Position numbers and translations under genes: made by a program. A DNA stretch of 64,000 nt from Inia geoffrensis (Eukaryota > Chordata > Mammalia > Artiodactyla > Iniidae), in assembly GCA_036417435.1 (NCBI GenBank), contig CM070901.1, positions 65,592,501 through 65,656,500 on the forward strand, in the 5' to 3' direction. The stretch's first letter is position 1. The number at the start of each line of letters is the position of its first letter. Under the pieces are notes generated by a model. That model saw only the letters and a list, made by a program, of their open reading frames with translations. It did not search any database and was not told the origin of the DNA. Of the stretch, positions 50,541 through 60,698 are shown one piece after another.

Positions 50541-50691
50541 GGAAATCGCAGACCTGTCTGGCGATGTTTATTGCTCTCTGACCCACTGTGCACCCTTTTC
50601 CCTTTAGGTTTTGTGCTCTGCTGTGTCCCTTGCCTGAACCTCCCTATCTAACCCCTCTGGCTTATATGAAGCTTAACTAGGCCAAGTCCAC

Positions 50692-51680
50692 TTTTTAAAA
50701 ACAATTACAAGACAATTTTTTAGAGAAGTTTAGCTTTTCAGAAAAATTGATCAGGAAGTACAGAGAGCTCCCACGTAACCCCTCTCCCACCCCCCTTGAA
50801 CACCATTTCCCCTATTATTTATGTCTTTATTGTGTGGTACATTTGTTTCAATTGATGAACCAGTATTGATACATTATTATTAACTAAAGTCTACAGTTTA
50901 CAACAGTGTTCCTTCTGTGCTGAACATTCTGTAGATCTTAACAAATGTATGTGTGCATCATTATTGTATCATAGAGCATAGTTTCAGTGCCTAAAAGTCC
51001 CCTGTGTTCCACTTATCTGACTCTCCCCCCCTCCTCCAGTATTCCTTGCAGCCACTGATACTTTTACTGCTTCCACAGTTTTGCCTTTTCCAGAATGTCA
51101 TAGAGTTGGAATCATACAGTACGTAGCCTTTTCAAATAGGCTTATTTCACTTAGAAATATATATTTGAACTTCCTTCATGTCTTTTCATGGCTTGATAGC
51201 CCACTCTTTTTTAGCACTGAATAATATTTCATTGTATCACAGTTTGCTTACTACTCATCTATTGAAAGGCCTCTTGATCACTTCAAGTTTAATCAATTAT
51301 GAATAAAGTTGCTATAAACATATGTGGATATGCATAAGTTTTCAACTCCTTTGTGTATACCAAGGAGCACGTATGTTTGATCATATGGTAAGACCGTGTT
51401 TAGTTTTGTGAAAAACTGCCAAACTGTCTTCCAAAGTGGTTGCACCATTTTTCATTCTCCTCAGAAATAAATGAGAGTTCCTGTGGCTCCATATTCTCTC
51501 CAGAATTTGGTGATTTCGCTGTTTTCAATTTGGCTTTTCTAAGAGGTGTGTAGTAGTATCTTATTATTATATTTATTTGCATTTCCCTAATGACATATGA
51601 TGTTGAGCAGTTTTTCATTTGCTTGTTTGCCATTGTATATTTTTGGTGAGGTGTCTATTCATATCTTTTACCCATTAAAA
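50692..51680 (-). mobile_element. Old L1 3' region
   Basis: Antisense old L1: CTTTATTGTGTGGTACATTT and AGAGTTGGAATCATACAGTA (3' UTR), AATAATATTTCATTGTATCA, then the ORF2 C-terminal region (TGACATATGATGTTGAGCAG near 51,591). The minus-strand frame 51,400-51,633 is a piece of ORF2. It is more diverged than copies A-C. Confidence 0.82.
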
Positions 51681-51864
51681 AAAAACAACAACTGGTTGTT
51701 TGCTTTCTTATTAGGGAGAAAGCACTTTTTCTTTGAAATTTACTATGACCGTGCCAGCATTCATGAGTCTTACCTCTCTGAATACCTGCAGCTCACATTA
51801 TCTGTATACGAATTCTCTCTCAGCTATTATGACTTCCACTAACACTTTACTTTCCAGGTGTGGT

Positions 51865-51990
51865 ACAGCCTCCCTAACTTGCTGATAAGCTTCTTCAAGG
51901 AAGGAATCAGTGTTGTACATCCCTGAACCACCCATAATATCTAACAACATGTTTTGTACATAGTAGGCATTCAGAATAACATATACAGTA
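51865..51990 (+). mobile_element. L2 fragment
   Basis: TCAAGGAAGGAATCAGTGTT and TTTTGTACATAGTAGGCATT with CAGAATAAC match the sense L2 3' end. Confidence 0.65.
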
Positions 51991-53080
51991 GTTCAGTTAA
52001 AACCAAGACTATGTTTTTAACCAAATTAGGATGGAACTAAGTAGAGTAGATGAGGTATCAGGATATCTGTATGCTAGTTATTAATCTTAGAGGCAATTAC
52101 TTCCTGGGCTTCAGTTTCTTTGTGGTGAAACATCTGGTATAAAGGGCAAACACTCTATGGCTACGAAATCACTTTGAATGTTTTTGAAAGGATAACTCTC
52201 TTCTACCATCTGAAAATGTTATATCATTATCACCCTATCCCCAACTTGGGAGAAGGCAAAAGCAAGATTAAAGCTTGTGCCTAACTGCAGTCCAGGACTT
52301 TTAGTTTGTAGGAGTTAGAACTTTAAATAATCCAGCAACCACTGAATTAACAAAAGTCTTAATTGGGCAGAATATCTTGTCTTTAACAGAGGCTAATAGA
52401 GAATGCAAGGTTGAAAGCAACACTGTAGACATATAACAGAAGACTCAAATAGGGTCCACTTTGAGATTGCACCAAGACCAAGCACACAATAATTCTATTT
52501 ATTCATTCAACTGATTCATTCATTCATTTATTTATTCATTCCATTTTTTTCTATAACTGAAAAGTGTTAAACTCAGGACTCTTTGTATTGAAGCAGGGTA
52601 TGTGCATGTGAAAAATGAAAACTGCCAGAGTCTGCAAATAAGGCTTTGTTAGGTTGTGAGATGATCCTCAGTCAATAGATTCCAGATGTATAAGCATGTA
52701 TTTGTAATTTCTTCTGGTGAGGAAGGATTCTGGTAATCAAGACAAGACCTGAGAGAACAGTACAGCTAAGACAGAGGCTGTGTCAAGGACCTTTTCTGTT
52801 ACCGGTTAATTACATTGTTCAAGAGGCTTATTTTATAAGACTGTTTAATATACCCAAGACTTTAGATAGTTGTGACTTATAAAATACAGGGGTAGGGAGA
52901 GAGGGAAAGAGTAGACAAAAATAAAAAACAAAGCAAGAAATTCCAAGTGGTACACAACTTCTTAAATTTTACAAATTTGTTTCAACACATGAAGTAAAGT
53001 GGTAGGTAACTTTGGCAGATCTCTTGTGTGTGGAAAGGCTGCCAGAATGAATTATTGTTCTGCCTGAACTCCTCCATTAG
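51991..53080. other. No recognised gene; one short tandem repeat
   Basis: Holds a degenerate (ATTC)n repeat at 52,497-52,542, probably an old L2 tail in antisense. Nothing else recognised. Confidence 0.4.
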
Positions 53081-53084
53081 CTGT

Positions 53085-53215
53085 GTGGTTGTGGTTACAC
53101 CTTTGTACATGCTGAATCCCTGAGCTCTCCTCTGGATAAGAAAGCTAATAAATAGTCTCCTACACTATGAAGGGTTACTGAGAGAAATCAAATATTATTT
53201 ATGTTTAACCATGTT
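53085..53215 (+). mobile_element. MIR SINE fragment
   Basis: TTAGCTGTGTGGTTGTGGTT, CTGAATCCCTGAGCTCTCCT and GGGTTACTGAGAGAAATCAA follow the MIR sense order. Confidence 0.5.
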
Positions 53216-53711
53216 AATTCAGTCAAGGTGTATAAAAATATGAGCCATTTTCTGTATCAACACCGGAAATTGGTCTTGGAATAGGGAGGAAATCTTACTA
53301 AGCATCAATTTGTTTATAAGGTTAACTTTAGAAATTCAAACCTACTGTAAAAGCAGATGCTTCTTATTTAATTTTTATTAAAGGAATTACAAATGATTTA
53401 TTCAACTTTTTAAAAAATGTGTCACTTTATGTTAATATTCTGGTTATGCTCCTACACCAAGTGAATGAAAAATGTTAACTTTATTTCCAGTGTAATCGTG
53501 ACATATTTAATTTAGAAGAAATGTGTTAAAGATAAAACCATAATAATTCTGGGAGGCATAAAAAACACTAAAATAACTGATACATTTATTTAATAGCCCC
53601 TAAAATCAACAATTTTTCAGACATTTGGTGCATTGCAGGCATGCAGACATCTGCATTCTGAATTTCAAGTGGGTCTCCTTGATGTCCAAAATTAGGTAGA
53701 TGCAATGCGCC

Positions 53712-54407
53712 TTCGTTAGTTTCTTTTCTTTTTTTTTTTTTGGCATTACTATAACCAAGATGTTTGGTAAACAGTGAATTATGAGTTTGGGATCATCAGA
53801 AAAAGGTTTTTTAAACAACTTTCCGGACTACAAAAAATCTCTTCAGGTAGTAGATCCATCCCAATGAATGTCATGACATCTAGAACAAGAGCTTCAAAGA
53901 AGGACCAAAGGACCAGTCTGCTGTTTGTGCTGTCATTGACTTCTCTGTGTATCTCTCCCGAACTTCCATGTATTCCTGTTCATGCTTTCCAGCTGTCATC
54001 GCCACTGCGAGCTCATTAATCATTTCTTCTAGCTTGTTCTGGTGAGCTTCTGTTTCCATGTCCTTTTGGAGCCTCCCCAATATCAATGGTGAACACCACT
54101 ATCTTTAGAGTCATGCTGGACATTCTATTGCTAAAACAAAACTTATATGCTGCTGCTCCATCCACGTGAGCAGCAAATGTGTATTTCCCACTGGACTCCC
54201 GGTCTCCTTTATAAATTCCTTTATTATCAGGCCCTGTTATCTCCACGTCAATGTCCAGGCAGCCAGCCTCAGCCACCTCAAAGATGAGGCCCATCTTGCT
54301 GCCCGAGGTGACCCGCTCAAAGAAGCACTCCTGGGCATGTGCGTCAATGCTGACACGACAATGTTGACAAAGTAGCCCGAGGCAGCGGCCAGGATTCGTT
54401 AGTTTCT
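53712..54407 (-). pseudogene. TMED2: TMED2 (p24 family) processed pseudogene
   Basis: TMED2 is a p24 cargo receptor that cycles between ER and Golgi in COPI/COPII vesicles. This minus-strand copy carries nearly the whole mature protein without introns. It has a GYFV start after the signal peptide (near 54,380), the GOLD domain ([30 protein letters not shown]), the coiled coil ([20 protein letters not shown]) and the membrane segment and tail region. Then come a stop near 53,811, a short 3' UTR and a poly-A tail (T-run 53,725-53,741). A perfect 13-bp duplication (TTCGTTAGTTTCT, 53,712-53,724 and 54,395-54,407) proves L1-type retroposition. The 5' end, including the start codon and most of the signal peptide, is missing. 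An 11-bp insertion near 54,355, a small deletion near 54,063 and another near 53,956 shift the frame. It has no function as a protein. Confidence 0.96.
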
Positions 54408-54477
54408 ATGGGCTCTCAAAATAAGATTATTTGTATTTTGTTTTCCTTATAGTTTATCTACATGATAAATGTTGATA

Positions 54478-54633
54478 GTACAGAGACTGTTTAATTTTTA
54501 TTTATTTATTTATTGGCCACGTGGCTTGTGGGATCTCAGTTCCCTGACCAGGGATGAACTCGTGCCCCTTGCAATAGGAGGGCAGAGTCCTAACAACTGG
54601 ACCACCAGGGAATTCCCTGTACAGAGACTGTTT
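54478..54633 (-). mobile_element. CHR-type SINE, short form, with target-site duplication
   Basis: The complement of a short CHR SINE: TTTATTTATTTATTGGCCAC tail, CTTGTGGGATCTCAGTTCCC, TGACCAGGGATGAACTCGTG, and an end GGACCACCAGGGAATTCCC. It has a perfect 15-bp duplication, GTACAGAGACTGTTT, at 54,478-54,492 and 54,619-54,633. It lies only 70 bases from the TMED2 pseudogene. Confidence 0.96.
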
Positions 54634-54639
54634 TACGTT

Positions 54640-55510
54640 TAACATTTCTTCTCAAGTAAATATGGTTAGAATGGCCCTTGATGCTAGAAGACACAGATGA
54701 CCCTGTGCATTATTCAGCTTTCCTCAAGTTAAACAGCCCACAAATTTCAGTGGCTTACAACAACAAAGGGTTATTTCTCACTCATATCACGTATTGGTGA
54801 CCGTTCTGCTTCTCCTCCCTGTGTCTTCTTTATCCCAGAATCTGGAGTAAGAGAAAAGTCCCTCTCTGCTCAAGGCAGAGGAAAAGAACAAGAAGGCCGG
54901 CCAAAACTCTGTGATGACAGCTCAAAACACATTTCCTTGGCCAAACCTGATCTTAAACCAGATCCTTTGACCAAGCCTGATGTCTGGGAAGGTAAATTCC
55001 TGGCCATTTCACCCCCCTACTCCCCTACTCTCCACTAAGTCCGTTATAAGCCTACTAGAGGAATGGGGGAAGGGAGTAATTGAGGACAATAATACAATCT
55101 GCCATACCACGACTCACATTTTTTTTAGAAAGATATGTATCTCTTGATATGGGAGAGATTATACTTGGTCTATGTTGAACAAAATTTATGAAATTGTAGG
55201 CAATTATGATAGATTTCTTTCTTTTTTCCCTCCCTCCTTTTATTCTTCTCTCCACCCCCCAAATTCTTTCTAAATGTTCAAGTACCCAGGGATTGCTCCA
55301 AATGATTCATCCTTTGTTCTGAAATCTAGGTAAGGCTGTGCTCACCTAACAGTAGCTGAAGTTGAATAAAGCTATGTGGTATTGAGTGAGAGATAGGAGG
55401 AGATGATCAGTTTGAATATATATTTATCACAGAATTACAATCCCCTATATCTGTAAATATAGAACGAATCCAAGATATCAGTGGATTGATCAAGGCTTTT
55501 TACATTTAAT
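54640..55510. other. No certain gene; possible decayed repeat
   Basis: TTTCAGTGGCTTACAACAAC (about 54,747) resembles the end of an LTR or DNA-transposon family with a 'gtggcttaaaacaac' motif, in antisense. I cannot assign it. Confidence 0.3.
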
Positions 55511-55514
55511 GTTT

Positions 55515-55665
55515 ACAGGAATTGCCTGGGGATCATATTACACAGTTTCTGGTTGAGTGGATATAGGGTGAAGCCAAGAATTGTACATTTTCTTATAAGT
55601 TTCCAGGTAATGCTGCTTCTGCTGGCCCAGGGACCTCACATTCAGTAGCAGTGGACAAGATAACT
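55515..55665 (+). mobile_element. MER5-like hAT element
   Basis: GAATTGCCTGGGGATCATAT, CAGTTTCTGGTTGAGTGGAT, AAGTTTCCAGGTAATGCTGC and CTGGCCCAGGGACCTCACAT follow the MER5A-type consensus in order. Both termini are decayed. Confidence 0.75.
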
Positions 55666-55669
55666 CCTG

Positions 55670-56740
55670 AACTTCTTTCAAACTCGGATCCTCTGAATTT
55701 ACTTCAATTAGTTTCCCACACCCATGTGGCTTAAATAAAGGTAAATAGAAAGTGTGCATAATTTAGGGTGGTTAAACTTTTATTAAATTGCTTCTTCATG
55801 GAAGGGAGAGAGTTTTGCCCATTTTTTGTGTCCTTTATAACCAACAGTACTATGCCATATGGATAACTGAAACTACACAACAGTTTGGATAAATGAATGC
55901 CAAGCATAGTTAGAGGAGAAATGGATGTCAGAATGGAACTATGGGGCCTTTATGAATAGCAAAGTAAACTTCCTTCCAGAAGAGAGCCTTGTTCCCTTTA
56001 TAGACCCCATGATCATTGGGATAGTATGTTTTTTGCTAAACCATTACTTATACTTCAACACACATCCTTGCTTCAGGGACTTCCCATGATTAAGATTTAG
56101 CATCTCAATCTTAGGAATGAGCTTCATTTACAAAGGAAAGCAAGACCATTCAATTCCAATTAACTGCACAGTTCTTGTGTAAGAAAAACAACCTTACACT
56201 TTTAGACTATTTAAAGAAATGCAAAGTCCCCACCCTTAATTTTTTATAAAACAGAATTGTCCTGACAGGGCTTTCCTGTTCTTTTGAGTCAATAAAGCCC
56301 AAAGGGTTTAAAAATAGATGATGGTTTTACATTTATCATTTGAACAAACATGGGAAATTCGGAAATAGTTGCCATGGAATTCCGGGAATAATTTTTCCAT
56401 CCCCACAGTTGGCAAAGTGGTTCTTAGGGAACAGTAGACAACATAAATGCACACACTGGGGATGTCTTGGCATACAGCCTCCTAAGACACAATGTCATTT
56501 GAGGCCAATCTCATTGGGAGGGCACATTAGTGATTTAAAAAATGCTGCTAAGGAGCACGGTGATGCTTACTAGCTCAGTGAAACTTTCTCTCCTGGGGCA
56601 CTGATGATTCTAAGACACCATGAGGACCTCATTTTCCACTCATACCATTTCCTTCTATTCCCAGTTGTATGTTGGCAGGAGGTAGAGAGCTGAGGGTTGA
56701 GGAACAAACCAATACTATAGAAAAGGGAAAGGTACTTAAA
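55670..56740. other. No recognised gene or repeat
   Basis: About 1.1 kb. A GGGACTTCCC at 56,077 resembles a CHR SINE start but nothing after it confirms this. Confidence 0.4.
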
Positions 56741-56744
56741 AGGC

Positions 56745-56900
56745 CACTGAACTAGAAAGTGTGTAGATCTGGGATGTAATTTCAAGTATAGCAGTTGTAG
56801 CTGTGTGACCTTGAGCAACTTATACATGAGAGGTCTTGTTTCCTTAACTGTAAAGCAAGAGGATTTGATGGGATTTCTAAGGACCTTTCCAGTGTTAGCC
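56745..56900 (+). mobile_element. MIR SINE fragment
   Basis: AGCTGTGTGACCTTGAGCAA, CTTATACATGAGAGGTCTTG and TTTCCTTAACTGTAAAGCAA are MIR core in sense. Confidence 0.85.
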
Positions 56901-57104
56901 TTCTAAATGGAAAAACAATAACAATACACACTCACTTCATTGATAGCTACATGGAAGGATTTACTGTGTAAGCATATAGGCTACATAATATATGCAGTAT
57001 GGTCTATATACATATAGAGGCAAACTACACAGAAAGAAGGAAAAATAAAAACTTGTCATGGAAAGAGACTAGAACTGGAAGTCAGAAGAATTATTTCATT
57101 TATC

Positions 57105-57275
57105 TGTTTATTATTCATTCGTCCTCCATTCATTATTCAGAAATATTCATTGAGAGCCAATTATCTCCCACTCACTATACTGGAAACTGGAATCTGACAG
57201 TGAAAAAGACAGACTTTCCTGACCTTTTGGAATTTATATTCTCCTGGGAAAGACAGGTAAGATATAAATAAAGAA
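57105..57275 (-). mobile_element. L2 fragment
   Basis: CAGAAATATTCATTGAGAGC, ACTCACTATACTGGAAACTG and TGGAATTTATATTCTCCTGG are the complement of the L2 3' end. Confidence 0.75.
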
Positions 57276-57432
57276 GAAAATAAGATAATTGAAGATTGTT
57301 AAAAATTGAAGAGGAAATAAATAAGGCACAGAATTCCCAAGTTGCGCAGGGGCTTGGAGTGTTTGACAAAGAGAAAAGAAGCCAGTGGGGCTAGAATGCA
57401 CTGAGCAATGGAGAGAAAATATGAGATCAAGT

Positions 57433-58579
57433 TGTAGTTAAACAAGACTCATCTCGGGCTGATACTGAGCAGGACCCTCTGGGGCTCCTGGGCACAAAAG
57501 CCTTTCTGTGTCCCCCATATCTTTTTTTTTTTTTTAACATATTTATTGGGGTATAATTGCTTTACAGTGGTGTGTCAGTTTCTACTTTATAACAAAGTGA
57601 ATCAGTTATACATATACACAAGTTCGCATATCTCTTCCCTCTTGCGTCTCCCTCCCTCCCACCCTCCCTATCCCACCCCTCCAGGCGGCCACAAAGCACT
57701 AAGCCAATATCCCTGTGCCAAGCGGCTGCTTCCCACTAGCTATCTACCTTACTTTTGTTAGTATATATATGTCCATGCCCCTCCCTCGCCCTATCACAGC
57801 TCACCCCTCCCCCTCCCCATATCCTCAAGTCCGTTCTCCAGTAGGTCTGTGTCTTTATTCCTGTCTTACCCCTAGGTTCTTCATAACATTTTTTTTTTCT
57901 TAAATTCCATATATATGTGTTAGCATACGGTATTTGTCTTTCTCTTTCTTACTTCACTCTGTATGACAGACTCGAGGTCTATCCACCTCATTACAAATAG
58001 CTCAATTTTGTTTCTTTTTATGGCTGAGTAATATTCCATTGTGTACAGGATATTGGTTTCCTTCAGCCTCCAGGACCTCCCCTGAGCTCCAACAGGCAGG
58101 TTCAAACAGTTGCTAATTAGGGAAGGGAGGGGATGTGGAAACAAGGAAGAACAGTCAAGAGAAACAATAGTGCAGCCTTAGGGTGAGGTCCTGGCTCCCC
58201 ATCAATGCATAGGTATAACAATGTCTTTGAGCTGTTTTGCAGATACTGAAATCCCCACCAGGTGGGAGAAATTAACAGTAGGCTCTCCACAAGCACTAGA
58301 CCCCAGACAGGTTAGAACCAAAAGGTTGATGATGCTGACTCCCACTTACCTCACCACCAACCAATCAGGAGAATGTCCACAAGCTGATCTCGCCCTTTTA
58401 AACCATTATAAAACTCCTCACTACCTGCTCCAGGTTGGGACACACAGTTTTGAGGGCATTAGCCTACTGTGGCCCCCTTTGCCTGGCAAAGCAATAAAGC
58501 TATTCTTTTCTACTTCACCCAAAACTCTGTGTCTGAAAATTAATTTGGTGTCGGGGTACAGAAGCCGGATTCAGCTTCA
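57433..58579 (+). mobile_element. Endogenous retrovirus LTR (gammaretrovirus-like), split by an L1 tail
   Basis: Two parts of one LTR. The first is 57,433-57,523, starting TGTAGTTAAACAAG. The second is 58,048-58,579, with an ACCAATCAGG (CCAAT-type) box at about 58,359, CATTATAAAACTCC (TATA-type) at about 58,404, the polyadenylation signal AATAAA at 58,493, and an R/U5 ending near GGATTCAGCTTCA. Together they make about 620 bp, usual for an LTR of this class. No gag, pol or env sequence is visible nearby, so it is probably a solo LTR. The frame at 58,221-58,742 is not a gene. Limits are approximate because I found no clear flanking duplication. Confidence 0.68.
57524..58047 (-). mobile_element. 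5'-truncated L1 tail inside the LTR
   Basis: A T-run, then AACATATTTATTGGGGTATA and TGCTTTACAGTGGTGTGTCA (complement of the L1 3' UTR), running to GTAATATTCCATTGTGTA. It is the same type as the tails at 5.0 and 23.4 kb. LTR sequence resumes right after it. Confidence 0.93.
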
Positions 58580-58739
58580 GTACATGGCCTTAGAAATCAT
58601 AATAAGGATTTTCGATTTTAGAAGTAAAGGGGAATCATTGAGGAGTTTCAGGGATAAAAGTGACATTTTAAATCAATCTTTCTTGCTTTTGTGTGGAGAA
58701 AGAGGGATGTTGGACAGAGCAGAGAGAATCACTATGGAC

Positions 58740-59812
58740 TAGTGCATTTTTATTTACCTATTATTTTACAACATTTTATGGCTAATTGGAGTCATTATTA
58801 TTTTTCTGCTTAGATTTTCCCAAATTTGGCCTAGGGTGGGGAGTAGATGGGAGTAAGCTTAAAGATGACTTCTGTGCTTTTGGGCTTGGCCCCTTTTGAG
58901 TGCCTCTTTGTTTTTCTTTTTTCATGTTTCCTCCCAAAACAAAATGTCCATTTTGTACTTTCCCTGACCTAGGCCTGGAATCAGTCATTTCTTCAGGAGT
59001 GCATATTCCCTTGAGTGAGAATAATATCCAGAAACTAATATTTGGTCCTGGAGTATGTTTATTTCTATGGAATGTCATTGTTTGTAGGTCCTTAACTAAA
59101 TTTTTAGTCACATTCAGGAAGGCTTCCTCTATTCCCAGTTTATAAAGGAATTTACCCATGTTTCCTAATACTTAGATTTAAAAATAATTTTAATCTCTGA
59201 TTCATTGGAATTTAGGTTGATGAACAGTGTAAGGTTTGCCAATTTTATCTTTTACAGAAGAGCTATCTAGTTGTCTCAGCATTGTTTATTAATAGGTCAT
59301 TTTTCTCCAGTGATTTGATATACTACTTTTACCATTTACCAAATTTCCAGGGTCTAATTCTGGACTTTCTCTGTTGTTTCATTGCTCAGTTTATCCATTC
59401 ATGGGCCATACTATCTTTATTTTAAAGTCTTTATGGGACATTTTAATATCTGTAGCATTGACCCTCAGTCATTGATCATTATTGGCCTATTTCTTGGCTA
59501 TTATTGCTCACTTATTTTTTCATATTAAATGCAGAATCAACTTATCTTGTTTCAGAAAAAAAAGTGTAGCTATTTTTGCTAGGATCACTTTCATTTATAA
59601 CTTGGGGAGAAGCATCATCTTTGTGAAGCCGAATTGCCCTATGGAAGAACATTGGATAATTATTTGTTCAAAACTACTTTTGCATCCTCCATGACTTTTA
59701 TGTGTTTCCTTTATATAGATTTTAAACATTTCTAACTAAGTTTACTCTTAGTATTTTATCATTTTTTTGTTCTTCTGTTAACTCTTTTAATTTGTTATTA
59801 TGTTTATATATA
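58740..59812 (-). mobile_element. Old L1 ORF2 fragment
   Basis: Decayed antisense L1: GTCACATTCAGGAAGGCTTC, TCTCAGCATTGTTTATTAAT, TTGCTAGGATCACTTTCATT and TCTTTATATAGATTTTAAA-type stretches correspond to the region between the reverse transcriptase and the ORF2 C-terminus. No frame survives. Confidence 0.65.
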
Positions 59813-60657
59813 AAATTTTTTACTTTTTTATTATGGTAAAACCATCATAAAATTTTCCACCTTAATCCTTTTAAATGCGTAGTTCACTAATGTTCAATAT
59901 ATTCACACTGTTGTGAAACTAATCTCTAGAGCCTTTTCATCTTGAAGAATTGAAATTCTATACTCATTAAACAACTATTATCCTCTGACCCTTCCCTTAG
60001 GCCCTGCTAACCACCATTCTACTTTCTACATGTATGAAGTTAACTACTTGCGATACCTCACCTAAGTGGAATCATACAGTATTTGCTCTTTTGTGACTGA
60101 CTCATTTCACTTGGTAAAATGTCCTTAGAGTCCATCCATGTTGTAGCAGGTGATAGGATTTCCTTCCTTTTTAAGACTACATAGTATTCCATTGTATGTA
60201 TATATCACATTTTGTTTATCCATTCATTCATTGATAGACATTTGAGTTGCTTGCACCTCCTGGCTATTGTGAATAGTTCTGCTATGAACATGTGTATGCA
60301 AATGTCTCTTTAAGACTCTTCTTTCAATTGTTTTAGATATATACCCAGACATGTGATTGCTAGATCATATGAAACTCTAGTTTTGTTGTTGTTATTGTTT
60401 TGAAGAACTGTCATACTGTTTTCTATAACAGTTGCACTATTTTAAAATTCTACCAACAGTGCCCAAGAGTTCCAACTGCTCCACATTCCTACCAATACTT
60501 GTTATTTTTTGTTTGTTTGTTTTTCAGAGTAGCCTTCCTAATAGGGTGAAGTGACATCTCATTGTGCTTTTAATTTGCATTTTACTGTTGATTACTAATG
60601 TTGAGCCTCTTTTCATATGCTTGTGGACAATTTCTATGTTATCTTTGGAGAGATAAC
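59813..60657 (-). mobile_element. Old L1 3' UTR and ORF2 C-terminus
   Basis: Antisense: ACCATCATAAAATTTTCCAC and AAGTGGAATCATACAGTATT (3' UTR), CATAGTATTCCATTGTATGT, TTGAGTTGCTTGCACCTCCT and TACTAATGTTGAGCCTCTTT (ORF2 end). It lies beside more internal L1 sequence on both sides, so at least two old copies are joined here. Confidence 0.8.
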
Positions 60658-60698
60658 AAGCTGCATGATGTGGCCAAAAATTAAATAAATAAATAAGA
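60658..60698 (+). mobile_element. CHR-type SINE tail fragment
   Basis: CTGCATGATGTGGCCAAAAA followed by a TTAAATAAATAAATAAG tail is the last 40 bases of a short CHR SINE. It is severely 5'-truncated and inserted in old L1. Confidence 0.7.

Noticed and set aside
56077..56125. Possible 3'-truncated CHR SINE starting GGGACTTCCC
   Set aside because: Only about ten bases match well; the rest does not follow the family, and L1-driven insertions are normally truncated at the 5' side.
58221..58742. 173-residue open frame
   Set aside because: It covers promoter, polyadenylation signal and U5 of an LTR and then unrelated flank. LTRs of this class do not code here.
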